A stretch of 64,000 bases of DNA from Pachyseris speciosa. Lineage: Eukaryota; Cnidaria; Anthozoa; Scleractinia; Pachyseridae. The notes below the pieces were generated by a model. The model saw only the letters and a program-made list of their open reading frames with translations, did no database searches and was not told the origin of the DNA. This document shows positions 33,349 through 45,200 of this stretch, one piece after another (within the stretch, counting starts at the first letter, position 1; each line of letters starts with the position of its first letter). Where the stretch lies: positions 267,001-331,000 of the forward strand of contig JAEMWC010000167.1 in the NCBI GenBank assembly GCA_016490735.1. The letters are read 5' to 3'. The translations under genes and the position numbers were made by a program.

Positions 33349-33850
33349 TTATTTCAAAATAATTGCCTTGTTTTTGTCGTCTTTTTGATGTACAACTTTC
33401 CTCTTTCTCTCGCTGCGCTGTAAAATTTCGTCGGGCGGCGAAATAATTATCCGATTTCTTCTTTTTGAATTCGTTTTACGTGTGTTTTTTGCCGAGGACT
33501 TCGGTATAAGAATCGAAGGAATCCTTTTAAAGAGAAACTTTTTTAACATGCTACTCTTGTTCTTGAGACGTCTTATAAAACGCAGTGAATAAACTTACGT
33601 TTTACAAGAGATTGATGTAAAGATAGTTTTGAAATATGTCCGCTTTGATTCTCGATAAAAGGTTCACTCTCAAGTGCAGTGGTCGCTCATAAATACGTCT
33701 CTCAAAAAATCCACTCTTAAGTTTTCGCACATGAAGTAGTCTCTCGTAAAGGTTGTAGAAGTTTTTGTTCCTCCAAAAGTTATAATCTTTGTCTGGAATG
33801 CCTTCGATTGCCTCGAGTACAGTTAGTATGTGCACTTCGAGAAATTTGTC
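33349..33850 (-). other. Two unrecognised lysine/arginine-rich frames
   Basis: Minus-strand frames encode a stretch with AIEGIPDKDYNFWRNKNF (about 33800-33745) through to a stop at 33602, then after a 52-base gap a basic 66-residue frame (33549-33349) rich in K and R. The first looks protein-like in codon use, but I cannot name a family. A spliced or repeat-borne ORF is possible. Confidence 0.25.
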
Positions 33851-33945
33851 ACAGCGGAAAGCTGGGCCCTGGAAACGAGACTTTGCAAAAACGAAAGGAA
33901 CAAACAGCATTTTATGACCGGTTCCAGCCTTCGGCTGGCCCCGGT

Positions 33946-33968
33946 AATAATAATAATAATAATAATAA
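33946..33968. repeat. (AAT)n microsatellite
   Basis: About seven AAT units after CGGCTGGCCCCGGT. Confidence 0.8.
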
Positions 33969-33984
33969 AACAAATACAACTGAA

Positions 33985-34172
33985 AATAGCGGTTTAAGCG
34001 GAAAACGAGAGTGTACCCCATAGCAACAAAATTGCATTTGTGAGTCATTCATTTTGACAATTCCACCCAAGACCTCCAACAACAAAGAAGAACTGTCAAA
34101 ACCAGATTGATTTCCCGATGCGCTAAAGAAAATTTGCTGGGTTCACTTCCTGTAGCAGGCGCTGTAAAACGC
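33985..34172 (+). repeat. Left arm of a long-range inverted repeat
   Basis: About 190 bases including ACCCAAGACCTCCAACAACA and GAAAATTTGCTGGGTTCAC. The complement is at 37787-38010. A diverged direct copy follows at about 34370-34530. Confidence 0.7.
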
Positions 34173-34174
34173 GT

Positions 34175-35090
34175 CCTTTATCACTGCCTTTATTTATTTC
34201 TTTATTTATTTTTTACATTGTTTTTAGGACAAGACAGATTTCAGAATTCCACCGTTCACATTTTATCATAAAAATATAATATTGTAACCGGTTAAACCTT
34301 ACACCATTTACTCGCGTAGGAGTACTGTAATAAACTGTTGTTGCGTATACTATCTGGCTTTCATTCATTTTGACCACCGAAGACCTCCAACAAACGACTG
34401 AAGAAATACTGTGAAAACCAGATTGATTTTCCGATGTCCTGATAATTGTAAAGATAACATATTTGCGCTACAGAAAGTTTGCTGCGTTCTTTTCCTGTAG
34501 CAGGCGCTGTAAAACGGGTCCTAGCATTTTAGGACAGGCAGGATACACTTTTTTTTTCAGAATTTCGCCGTTCACATTTTCACCCCTTAGCAACAAAAAC
34601 AAGCATTTGTGATTTAAAATACCGTATATTATTTGTCGTCTTGTCTCGGGGCTATTTGTTGATCTTAGACCTTAGTTATACTAGCTGAACACAGCAAAGG
34701 AAATTAGATTATATTTGTTTAGCTGTTGGTGTTAAGAAAGCGGCTAAGATCTTAAAATAAGAAATTTTTAGAGCCACCACGCCAATGAATTGAAGCAGGT
34801 TTTATGAATCTGCTAATGGTATTTGTGTCTTAATTTCACCATAGAAACGGGAACAATGATTTGTTGCAATCACCGTCACTCCGTCGGCATGTGACGCTTG
34901 CCAGGCATCCTGGCTCCAGTTGTTCGTTCTTAAAATATCTAGAAAAAAAAGCCATTTGTATTTATTAAATCATTGAAAAGATAGTGTTTTCAGCACTTAC
35001 ATAAAGACTGATTGTTATGTCATAGCACACCAGCTGAAAAAGTTCGCTCACTACCGGCATCGTTTGCGGTCCATTATACTTCTTGGGTGG
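34175..35090. other. Intergenic DNA with a diverged copy of the 34-kb repeat
   Basis: Positions about 34370-34530 repeat the ACCTCCAACAA...CAGATTGATT...TGTAGCAGGCGCTGTAAAAC pattern of the preceding block. The rest is AT-rich and unassigned. Confidence 0.5.
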
Positions 35091-35092
35091 CA

Positions 35093-36643
35093 GCTATGGT
35101 GGCCCAGCATTATCATAGTAAAATATGTAAGTTTTGGGGGAGAAAAGAATAAAAAATGGAAAGAAACGAGAAATATAAGCAATCAATATAGAAAAAAAAG
35201 CGAGAAAAAATAATATTGCAATAAAATTTAATAATATAAAGTAAAAAAAATATCTGTTGACAAATTAAAAAGTAAAAAGAAAATAAAGAAAAATATTTTA
35301 AGCACTAAAAAAATTTGGAAAAAATATAATCCAAAAAACAAAAAAGGAAAAAAAAAAAAGAAAAATCATTGTCAAAAAACAACATTGAAAATCAACATCG
35401 AAAATCAACATTAAAAATCAACATTGAAAATCAACATTAGAAATCGACAAAAAGAAGGAAAAAAAAAACAACGTTATTTCCACGTGGCCTGTTGTTATCA
35501 TAGACCAGGATGCTCTGCACTGGCACGCATATTTGACCTTTTTTGGGCTCCTGACCCCAAATGAGGACGTGTCCAGTTGTTTGTATGAAGTGTGAAGTTT
35601 GAACACTTCAGCTGACGCTTTCCTTCTTCTGGTGGATTTCGATCCGTTAGGGGTGCTGTTGGAAAGTTGTAGGTCTTTGATCCACCATGCCGCCAAAAAT
35701 GAACCAAGTTTGGAAGGCCCTTCAAGAAAAAATGTCAAACAAAAGAACACAGCAAGCAACACGACCTCACAAAGGTGCTAAAGGAACGGCTCCAAGCGAC
35801 ATCATCGTGCAAAGGTTGACAGCAGAACCTAACAACAAGCAAACGTTTCGCCCGGTAGAACCGAGAGAATTCGTCGAGTTTTCCAGCGATGATCTTGAAG
35901 ATTGCTTGCACGGAACACTTTGGCTATCCAGTGGGCTCGTGCGATGTGCTGTGTCCAACAAGGGCCCATCAGGAGCTTCTAATCACCTCTCAAATGGATG
36001 AAATATATATTGGATATGCGTGCAAAGCATCCTGCTCTATGATAACGACAGGCCACGTTGTGGCCTAGCATTATCATAGTAAAATATGTAAGTTTTCGAA
36101 ATCCGCCAGAAGAAGGGAAGCGTCAGCTGAAGTGTTCAATCTTCACACTTCATACAAAAAACAGGGCATGCATGTCCTCTTTGGGGTCAGACCACAGAAG
36201 CCTAAGGAAGGCGGGAAATATGCGTGCAAAGCATCCTGGTCTATGATAACGACAGGCCACGTGGAAATAACGTTGGTTTTTTTCCTATGTCGATTTCAAT
36301 GTTGATTTTCAATGTTGATTTTTAATGTTAATTTTCGATGTTGATTTTCAATGTTGTTTTTTGACAATGATTTTTCTTCTTTTTTCTTTTTTTTTTTCGA
36401 TTATATTTTTGTCAAAATATTTTTAGTGTTTAAATTATTTTTCTTTCTTTTTTTTTTACTTTTTAATTTGTCAACAAATATTTTTTTACTTTATATTATT
36501 AATTTTTATTACAATATTATTTTTCTCGCGTTTTTTTTTTCGATTCTGATTGCTTATATTTTTCGTTTCTTTCCATTTTTTATTCTTTTCTCCACAAAAA
36601 ACTTACATATTTTACTATGATAATGCTGGGCCACCATAGCAGC
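35093..36643. mobile_element. Large fold-back element with ~400-bp AT-rich arms
   Basis: The outer ends GCTATGGTGGCCCAGCATTA and its complement are joined to long, very AT-rich arms (about 35100-35500 and 36250-36643) that stay complementary through CATTGAAAATCAACAT runs and the ACGTTATTTCCACGTGGCC block. A second GGCCTAGCATTATCATAG end-like sequence lies inside at about 36062, so two copies may be nested. The centre holds an open frame (35687-36001). No catalytic transposase motif was seen and the target duplication is unclear. Confidence 0.7.
35687..36001 (+). CDS. Hypothetical 104-aa ORF inside the fold-back element
   Basis: ATG 35687 begins MPPKMNQVWKALQEKM and reads through a basic N-terminal third to a more acidic part with VEFSSDDLEDCLHG, then a stop at 35999-36001. 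No recognised domain. It is the only sizeable non-repetitive frame between the arms, so it may be the remnant of an element-encoded protein. Function is unknown. Confidence 0.3.
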   Translation: MPPKMNQVWKALQEKMSNKRTQQATRPHKGAKGTAPSDIIVQRLTAEPNNKQTFRPVEPREFVEFSSDDLEDCLHGTLWLSSGLVRCAVSNKGPSGASNHLSNG

Positions 36644-36703
36644 CTCTCAAACACCTTTTCAACAAACTGAACCCACGTGAGGAGAACCGCTTTAGCGTCG
36701 CAT

Positions 36704-36836
36704 TAACCTGCGATCAGGCTCTATTTTCGTTTCGATGGTAAACCTTTCCCGCGGGAAAGGCGAAACGAAAAATAGAGCGAGCGCCGACATAAGAGGACAT
36801 AAGAGCGATGCTTCAATTGGGCCTGATCGCAGGTTA
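36704..36836. mobile_element. 133-bp MITE with 9-bp target duplication (MULE-like)
   Basis: Inverted ends TAACCTGCGATCAGGC and GCCTGATCGCAGGTTA, flanked by GCGTCGCAT on both sides (36695-36703 and 36837-36845). A 9-bp duplication fits Mutator-like elements. The interior carries an inner palindrome around CGCGGGAAAGG. Confidence 0.8.
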
Positions 36837-37259
36837 GCGTCGCATGAACTGTAGCCGCTTTGCCTTGAGAGAATCGACTTGAACTGAATTTATTATTGCT
36901 AGGGTAAAAACGCGCGTACTTTATATCATGATTGTACTTTATACAGGGACCGCGGAGACCATTTTAAAGAGTTAGGGCTAAAACATCTCGCCAACTTCAA
37001 GCGGTACAATTCATACGTTATCCATGTCATCTAGGGCTGTAGTCCTAACAGCCCCTCCCCCCGGCTCAGACCGGGAGACGTGATTTTAAATGACCAGGGA
37101 AACTTCAGCCAATCAAACAAAACTGTATCATACGTATTTTTTCTGGATCAGTAAAAAAGAACCCAATATGTATGTTGTTTTTTGTATGTTTTATGACTCT
37201 TTCGAGGTTTATCATGGATTGCTGCTCGAGCAGTGATTCTGAACTGGAGACGCCTACTT

Positions 37260-37750
37260 TTTTTTTTGAGACGCCTATTTTTGAGATCCTATTTCCTCGA
37301 ATAATAGCCGTCCCTCGATTAATCTCCTCCCTCGAATAATCGCCCTCCCCCCCCCTTTTGACGGAAATATTTACAATAATCACCTCCCTCGAATAATCGC
37401 CGTCCCCCCACCCCTCTAGCCACCTTCTCTTTCTTTTATCCCCTCCCTGTCAAGTTAAAAATTGACACCTTGGGCAACAAACAAGCTTTCGTTGAAACTT
37501 GACATTGAAAATTAATCAAGGAACCAAATTTGGAACGCTTAAAAAGCCCGTGTTCAGTTATTTGATGTGATAATTTTTTCATTTAATGGGATAATAAAAC
37601 AAAATATTTAGGGAATCACTTCCAGTGAGCAATATTTGAAATAATCGCCTCCCTCGAATAATCGCCTTCCCTCGAATAATCGCCCCCTTTTGGTGCGAAA
37701 ATAAAAAAACAATAATCGCCTCCGGCTATTATTCGAGGAAATGCGGTAAT
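37260..37750. repeat. CTCGAATAATCGCC repeat element
   Basis: Several copies of CTCCCTCGAATAATCGCC in one orientation cluster at 37300-37420 and 37640-37700, bounded at the right by CTATTATTCGAGGAAATGCG. It is probably a MITE with repetitive ends. The boundaries are not resolved. Confidence 0.45.
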
Positions 37751-37786
37751 CCTAAAATCGCTGTTAAAAAAAATAAATGAATAATT

Positions 37787-38010
37787 AGGACGCGTTTTAC
37801 AGCGCTTGCTACAGGAAATGAACCCAGCAAATTTTCTTTAGCACATCGGGAAATCAATCTGGTTTTGACAGTTCTTCTTTGTTGTTGGAGGTCTTGGGTG
37901 GAATTGTCAAAATGAATGGCTCACAAATGCAATTTTGTTGCTATGGGCTACACGCTCGTTATTTGTTGCTAGTTTTTCCGCTTAAACACCACTATTTTCA
38001 GCTGTATTCC
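37787..38010 (-). repeat. Right arm of the long-range inverted repeat
   Basis: Complement of 33985-34172, beginning GGACGCGTTTTACAGCGC and including TGTTGTTGGAGGTCTTGGGT. Between the arms lie the fold-back element, the MULE-like MITE and the CTCGAATAATCGCC repeat. Confidence 0.7.
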
Positions 38011-38014
38011 TTTT

Positions 38015-39190
38015 ATTATTATTATTTATATTTTTTCCATCCGTACTTTTCTATCCGCATCCGCCATCCGCAGGTAACTCGTCGGCGTTTTACAGCCATC
38101 CGCCATCACCCCAGTGATTATAAATGTAAATAATGAACGTAGTTCTAATGAGGCTTCAATTACTGTATACAGACTGACGACTGTAACAAACATATTTCTC
38201 TGTTCATAAGACATCTGCCTTAATTCAAATAACATGATGTTGCCGTAAAATAGACGTACAGTAACAGCATTATAAAATAGTACAAATCTTCCTCCAAATA
38301 GTAATTCAGCAATACCTCAATTACATTATTACTTGGACTGCAATGCTTAGAAGTTCCCCTTAGCCAGAGCTTTGTAACAGGGAATAATTTGATAGCTTTA
38401 GCAAATCGATTGTGTTGTAAACGAACAAGAAATTTACCAACGTGACCAGAAACCTTCTAGTCAACTACTTGTCCTAATCAATAGCATATTTTAGACCAAA
38501 AAGCTTACCTGTACTTATCAAACTCTATAAATGTTAAAGCATCCCAAACTGAAACTGAGGATTTTGACTTTAAATTCTCATCATAATAAAAATTGATTTC
38601 TAAGTTGCAACTTATGATGCACTCTACAAATACACCCAGGTAAATATAGTTTCATTTATTTTCTCATCGTTCTTAAATACCGGTAGTAGTAGTATGAAAC
38701 AAACAATTTTCTAACCACAACTTAAATATAACTCATGCATTATTATTTTCATATAATGTTATATTAATATTATTGTGTTTATCTTTTGTAGAACATGGAA
38801 GAAAACGAAGAATGAAAAAGTGCCTTACTTTGATATATGCATACAAACAGAGAGTGAATTACTCTAAGGATTTCCATAACAAATTAAAAAAAAGCAGGTG
38901 ATGTAAAAAGCCCAGGGAAAGTGAGAAAATTTAAACTTGATAAACAATCAGAGACAACACAGTCCTCATGTACAGCAATGTTGCCCTCAACAGTGTTGAT
39001 GATATCGACTTCAACCAAAGGAAATACCCACTACCAATATAGGCACAATCTCTGCAATCAATACGAATCAGATGATTGCAATAAAAGCCAAACTACTACA
39101 AAAAGGTGGCAAGAAGAAAGTCAAAACTGATGATGGAGAAAATTCCTCCTCAACACCTACCTAGGGAGCCCTCATGGCACAATAAAGGTA
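38015..39190. other. AT-rich intergenic DNA, no gene recognised
   Basis: Only short frames occur (for example 38921-39130), without recognisable domains. The block at 38030-38115 is an inverted relative of 31985-32090. Confidence 0.4.
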
Positions 39191-39191
39191 A

Positions 39192-39294
39192 CCTTATTTA
39201 ATTTCAGGCCTCATTCCCAGGGAGCTTATTAGAGAGGAGGGCTTAATAGAGAAGGGGAGGCTTATTTAAAATCTTAAAACACACATACATACAT

Positions 39295-39341
<47 letters not shown>

Positions 39342-40190
39342 TACATACATACATACATACATACATACATACATACGTTTATTGCGACTCCCAAGCTGGG
39401 TTTTTCAGTTACAAAGCCTACATTAAATTATTGTAATATTATAGTAATATTACGTTGGCCTAAAAAAATATATAAGTAAAACAAAAACTAATACAATATA
39501 AATACAAAAGGCCAGTACACGTTAAAAACACTGGTGAACTAATACAAAAATTAGGCAAGAATAGAAGATTGAAACGATTCAACTGTGCACAACATTTCCA
39601 CTAAGGAGCGCATTCAATAGGCGGAGCCTAAAGGCGTTCACATTCTCAGCTGCTTTCAAGTCCTTTGGGAGGTTATTCCACAATTTGTATCCGCGATACG
39701 TAAATGCACGTTGCCCAGAGGACAGGCGGCATCGTGGGATGTGGAGCAGATTACATGATCTTGTTACCCTACTATGAATACGAGATCGTGGAACAAACGT
39801 GTTAGCCAGATATTCAGGAACTAAATTATTTACACACTTAAATACCATTACAGCATCGTTGAAATAAAGTCTCTCCTTAACAGTGAGCCAAGCCACACTG
39901 TTTTCGTCTTGAAATAGTTTTTGTAAAAAACTCAAACAACTGCAGTGAAACTATATTAAATAATAAAGAGCAGTAAACAGTATTACGATGTGTTTGAGTG
40001 TATATTTGTTTAAATACAAACCCTCTGGGCTGCATGAACTGGATTTCGTAAGAGGGAATAGGAGGGACTAATTACAAAATCTTCTGTCCTAAGGGGGGAG
40101 GGTTTATTAGAGAGGGGGGGGGGCTTATTTCAAAACCTGACTTCCAAACTGGGGGCTTATTAGAGGGGGCTTAATAGAGCTTTTACGGTA
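39192..40190. mobile_element. TTATTAGAGAGG-type MITE containing a LINE fragment
   Basis: GCTTATTAGAGAGGAGGGC words near 39226-39270 and GGGGCTTATTAGAG / GCTTAATAGAGCTTTTACGG near 40150-40188 match the ends and interior of the 15465-15889 element. The interior is interrupted by a minus-strand LINE. The left end is eroded. Confidence 0.55.
39283..39935 (-). pseudogene. LINE C-terminal fragment with microsatellite tail
   Basis: Minus-strand frame 39935-39579 (118 aa) carries RLYFNDAVMVFKCVNNLVPE, RRLSSGQRAFTYRGYKLWN and NNLPKDLKAAENVNAFR, the post-RT end of a non-LTR retrotransposon. Its 3' UTR runs to a tail that on the plus strand is the (ACAT)n-(ACAG)n-(ACAT)n block at 39283-39376. The 5' end is truncated. 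Confidence 0.7.
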
Positions 40191-40194
40191 TTTG

Positions 40195-41320
40195 CCACTC
40201 CAGAAACTACAAGGAGAATGCAGTGGAGTGGCAAATTATATTCTGTAAAGGTTACAAGAACCTCTTTCTCGTTTTGTTCTGCATTACTTTTATTGAAAAT
40301 TTATAAAGCCAACAAATAAGAATTTAAAGTCCAATATAAGTATTATTTGAATAAATACAGTGCTTTTGTTAGCAATTACACTAGAATCACCCACACGCCA
40401 TAATTATTCAGAACCATTTCTTGTTCTTTTAGGGGCCTTTTTGGGAGAAAATCCAAAACAAACTCTGTCAAAGTCAGCAATCTCTCATCACCAATGTTAT
40501 GCATTATTTTTCATATAATTTTATGCAGCTACCCCTACTCACATAACAGAATGTTCGACAAATATTCTACTTCCATATTTTCCCCTTGTACACCTCCGCA
40601 GTAGTCACATGCGCCTCTCGAGCGCCTATTTTTAATTGCATGCCTTGTTGTTCAGAAAAAATCTTATGTGATTGTCGGAGGCTTCAGCGGAAAGCGACTC
40701 AAAGCGCCAAATTAAAGCAAAAAAAAAAAAAACACACACACACTAAGAGCATAAGGTAAGTGATCTTCATTCATCAGGCTTACATACATCTACATTTGGG
40801 ATTATGAGGTGTAAAATTCGGTATTTTACGGAACATTTCTCCCGATCACTTCAATCAAGCCGAGAACAGCCGTTTCAAAATATAGAGGATGGGGACCTTT
40901 AGCAACGACGACGGCGACGGCAACGAAAACGTCGCTTCAAAATAGAACTTCTCGCTTTTGTAGCGCTTTCGCTATTATTCCAATTTGTTTAACTTGGAAA
41001 ATACTGGCGAACTATTCAGGGACTAAATTGATATGAGCGCCGTTAAAGTAAGAAAAAAGAAAAAACTTTACAGTCACAGTCTCCCGTTCTCGAGAAAACC
41101 TAAAATTTGGTCATTTCACGTTGTTGTTTTGCAGAGGTCGGGAAAGAAATGCGTGCAGATCCATTGTTTTTGCTCATTAAACCTATTGTTTTGTGGCGTT
41201 CACGTTGCCGTTGTCATCGTCGTTGCTAAAGCTCCCTAATGTATTAGATCAAACAGCGTGCGTGACGTCACGTAGTTGTGGTCAAGCCAGAAAATTTTTT
41301 GTCCAGAATATGGCGATTTC
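40195..41320. other. Intergenic DNA, no gene recognised
   Basis: Contains a (CA)n/A run near 40718-40745 and the word ACGACGACGGCGACGGCAACG near 40905. No coding region is supported. Confidence 0.4.
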
Positions 41321-41325
41321 ATAAT

Positions 41326-41556
41326 AGGGCCGTTTATACGAGAGAAAATAAGCCGCGGCTTACTCTGGCCACGACTTATATTACATAAGACGCGAACACT
41401 CCGTATAAATGGTACAACATCTACGTTCACGGCTTTCTCAAGCTGCGGCTTATCCTGGCCTAGGGGTTTTTACTCGTATAAATGGTTCCTTTCGCGTCTT
41501 ATGTAAGCCGCGGCCAGAGTAAGCCGCGGCTTATTTTCTCTCGTATAAACGGCCCT
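41326..41556. mobile_element. Second copy of the inner 12-kb MITE family
   Basis: Ends AGGGCCGTTTATACGAGAG and CTCTCGTATAAACGGCCCT are exact complements. AAT is duplicated (41323-41325 and 41557-41559). It lies about 650 bases upstream of DHRS7 copy B. Confidence 0.82.
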
Positions 41557-42207
41557 AATATGCCCAAGCTTGCAAAAATGGTTAGCCGCGAAGCCATTTT
41601 CCTTTCCATAATCGCTTGGAAATTCCAAACGAAGATATAATACTTTCAGGCAGTCGGAATGTGGCATTTCGCAGAAATTTTATAGAAATTTACAACTCCC
41701 GGGTAGTTAACATTATACTCTCTTCCCGGCTGCCGGGCATACGTACATGTCTCAAGCGTGTCCGTGCGTAAAGAACGAAGAAAAGTAGATTTTACATTTC
41801 ACATTCCTCATTTTGATGAATTTCGCTGAATAAAGTAGAATTTATCAATGTTTCCTCCACAGCGAACATCAATTTCGTTATGTTGCGTGACTCGTTGCAG
41901 CAGATGTCTCCAATTGTACGAAATTGAGCACCTGAAGGTCGATGTTATTTTGTGCCAACCACTCCAGACGAGGTCCAGACCTTTCACTTGACGAGACCTC
42001 GCATTCGACCTACGCAAAAATACGGCTGTTTTGTAGTCTATCAGGGCTGTTGCCATCATGAGTTCGTCACGCCTTGTCAGGGGGCACTTTTCACGGATCA
42101 CGTGAACAGCTGGAGCATGCTAGAGCGTGAAAAATACGGTAACTACAAAATAACAAAGGTTACACAAACAGATTGTCTGGGTGCTCTGTGGTTTGTTTTG
42201 CAACACG

Positions 42208-45200
42208 ATGGGTCGAACGCTCTTATTTTTCGCTGTATTATTCCCTATTGTGTGTTTCCTACTGGTGAAATTCCAGGATGCCGATCTTACGCTGATGATT
42301 TACGAGTGGCTGGGTGAAAATCCCGCTTTTGCTTTGCGTGGGAAAGTGGTTTGGATCACGGGTGCTTCAAGCGGGATCGGCGAATATTTGGCCTATGAAC
42401 TGGCGAAATGTGGCTGCAAATTGGTGATTTCAGCAAGGAGGAAAGAAGAATTAGAGAGAGTGAAGAAAAACTGTGCTGGTAAGATCTTCTGAACGAGGCT
42501 TTCGTAGATTAAACTAAACTGACATATCGGTCTTGTGTGAATTTGTTAAATGTCTTCCAGACAGGGTGGACAAACAGTTTAGAGCACTGGACTTGCAATG
42601 CGGTGGCAACGGGTTCAAGTCCCGCTCTAGCTCGGCCGCGCTTGTAAATAGACAACTGGACTGCATCCTGCCAGATGGATTCTTAACCTGTTATGTTTAT
42701 TTGAATTTTTCATGTACTAGCCTTTGTGTGCTATAAATTCAACCAAGGGTAAATAACAGTTAGTAACAGCAATTCAGTGCATTAAATAAACCATTGATGT
42801 CATATCACGTATCACTCATATGTAATTTGCATAACTAAATTCTTCTTAACAATTAGATTATGAGCTAGAGATTTCTATCACGCATAGAAATCCAGAGTGA
42901 ATAATCGCATTGTTTTAGTAAAAATCTATTCGAAAATCGTTCAAAACTAAACAAGTAAATTATCTAAATCCTCCTCGCAGACACTACGAAAAGGCGAAGA
43001 AGCGGCCACTATTTTGTTGACAACCTCTATTTTGCTGCTATCTATCACAGAATAGATAGCGAGTAGCGTAGCCAATCAGAGAACGGCATTCGCGTTAATT
43101 AATAGTGTGCTGCCAAGGTGACAACTGTTTTGGGGCATGTGCTAAAACCACGAATACCGGAACGAAACCAACGGAACAAGCGGAACCTGCGGAACGAAAC
43201 CACCGGAACGAAACTAGCGGAACCACCAGAACAACCGGCAACAACAATGGCTTCCCATTGCTAATGCATTACTTTTAAATGATCCTGTAATGGTTCATAA
43301 GTGCCTAAATGGTCGGGCACGAAACTACCTTACTAGTCAAGAATTCACATGTAGACAAGCGTATCATGACAGAAATACACGATATAAAAGAGACCTAAAT
43401 TTACCGTGAGGCAGATTTAAAACTAGATAGCGATCTTTCGCCTTTAGAGGGGCTACTTGTTGGAACAAACTACCCAAAGACATGAAGGAGGTATCAGATT
43501 GTCGACTTTTTAAGAAGAGACTTGTGAATATGTTCTTAGAATGACTTTTATCTTTTAATATTTATAATTTGCTCACTAGTTTAATTATTCTTTTTGTACC
43601 TAGTTAGTTGTAATTAGTTAGTTTATTGTGACTGAAAAGCATGCAACGTTCGTTAAACATGCAGGGACTTAGCGCACTCTCTTAATGCGTGCCAAATGTG
43701 TAGCTTCAAAAGATATGCAAAGCCAGCAATGTTTCCAAGGGTGTCGTTTCGATTGTTCCAGTTGTCCCGCTGGTTTTCTTCTGGTGCTCCTGATCTTTAA
43801 GCACATGCCCTGTTTTGTTGTGAGACTGAAGGCTGTAGCACTGCAGTCTGCATTGAAAACCCAGTTTGCATTTCATTGCCTGATCCCAATGCATTGGAGT
43901 CTGCTGTCTGCACTATATTTTTAAACTTACTTACTTATTACAGCTATCTCCAGTGCTCTTGATTCATCATTTAAAAAAGATCAAGATATTCTTGTCCTTC
44001 CCCTGGACCTGCTAAAATTTGACACACACAAGCAACTGGCCCAAGATGTCCTCAAGCATTTTGGAAAGGTAAAATTAATTAAATACAACAATAATAGTGA
44101 AAAATGCTAATCATTTAGTTATATAACTATTTTATTACAATAAGTAATTTATTTTATTTAATTCACCACTGGTTAACTTTTCTTTTCATTTAAGCAACAT
44201 TTTCTATTGACATTTACATTAAATCTTTACCAAGAGAGCAGATGTCATTAACATATAAAAAGATGATATATAGAGATTGATTAATTGAATATGTGACTGA
44301 TCATCGCAGTTATGAACACTACTTAAGCAGCAGTGAAAATAAAGCCTGAAAAAATAATCAGGCTTGTACGGAGTCGAACCCACTACCTCTGCGATACCCC
44401 AAAGTTCAAATATATGATTTTCATATATTCATTGTCACATATTCATCTAGACTTGCTGCCAAGTCGAAAAGTCTAATATTCATCATTCACGAGTATATAA
44501 CGAATCAACAAAATGACCAGCTCCCAGTTGGCTTGTTAGCTAGAGCGCTGCACCTGTATCGCAGAGGTCATGGGTTCAAACTCCGTACACGCCTGAATTT
44601 CTTCAGGCTTTATTTTCATTATAACTGTGATAATCATTTACATACTCATTCTTTAATCCGAAGTTTCAAACATATGATTTTCATATATTCATTGTCACAT
44701 ATTCATCACTAACGGATATATTACGAACCAACATCCCAGACGGCTTGTAAGCTCAGTTGGTAGAGCACTGCACCGGTATCACAGAGGTCGTGGGTTCGAC
44801 TCCTGTACAAGCCTGAATTTTCTTTTCAGGCTTTATTTTCACTACTGCTTAAGTAGTGTTCATAACTGCGGTGATGACTCACATATTCACTACTCTGTTT
44901 GTTGTCCTTAATATTTACCAGGTTGATATTTTGGTCAATAATGCTGCCAAGTCACAATTTTCTTTGATGGAAAAAACACCACTGGAAATTGAAAGAACTC
45001 TTCTGGATTTGAACTTTGTCGGGACAACCTCCTTGACAAAGGCTATCCTTCCTCACATGATGGAGCGCCGCGAAGGAACGATCGTTGTTGTAAGCAGTGC
45101 TGCGGGAAAGTTTGGTAAGTGCAAACTTAAATCTATAAGAACCCAGTCACAAGTGAACTTTCAATTCCTGTGTTTATATTCATACAGTCATTTACTCAAT

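Larger units (their letters stand above)
44290..44880. repeat. Inverted cluster of tRNA-like SINEs in intron 2 of copy B
   Basis: The two edges are inverted copies (CAGTTATGAACACTACTTAA near 44308 and TTAAGTAGTGTTCATAACTG near 44849). Inside are one partial minus-strand tRNA-like part (about 44365-44398) and two plus-strand ones (44530-44593, 44742-44813). A CATATATTCATTGTCACATA block occurs twice as a direct repeat. Confidence 0.7.

Noticed and set aside
36351..36620. Phenylalanine-rich 89-residue frame
   Set aside because: Translation of the T-rich arm of the fold-back element.
41952..42317. 121-residue frame overlapping exon 1 of copy B
   Set aside because: Out of frame with the conserved SDR exon and without recognised similarity; a shadow frame.
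42564..42633. Functional tRNA gene in intron 1 of copy B
   Set aside because: Weak acceptor pairing and an attached non-tRNA tail make a SINE head more likely.
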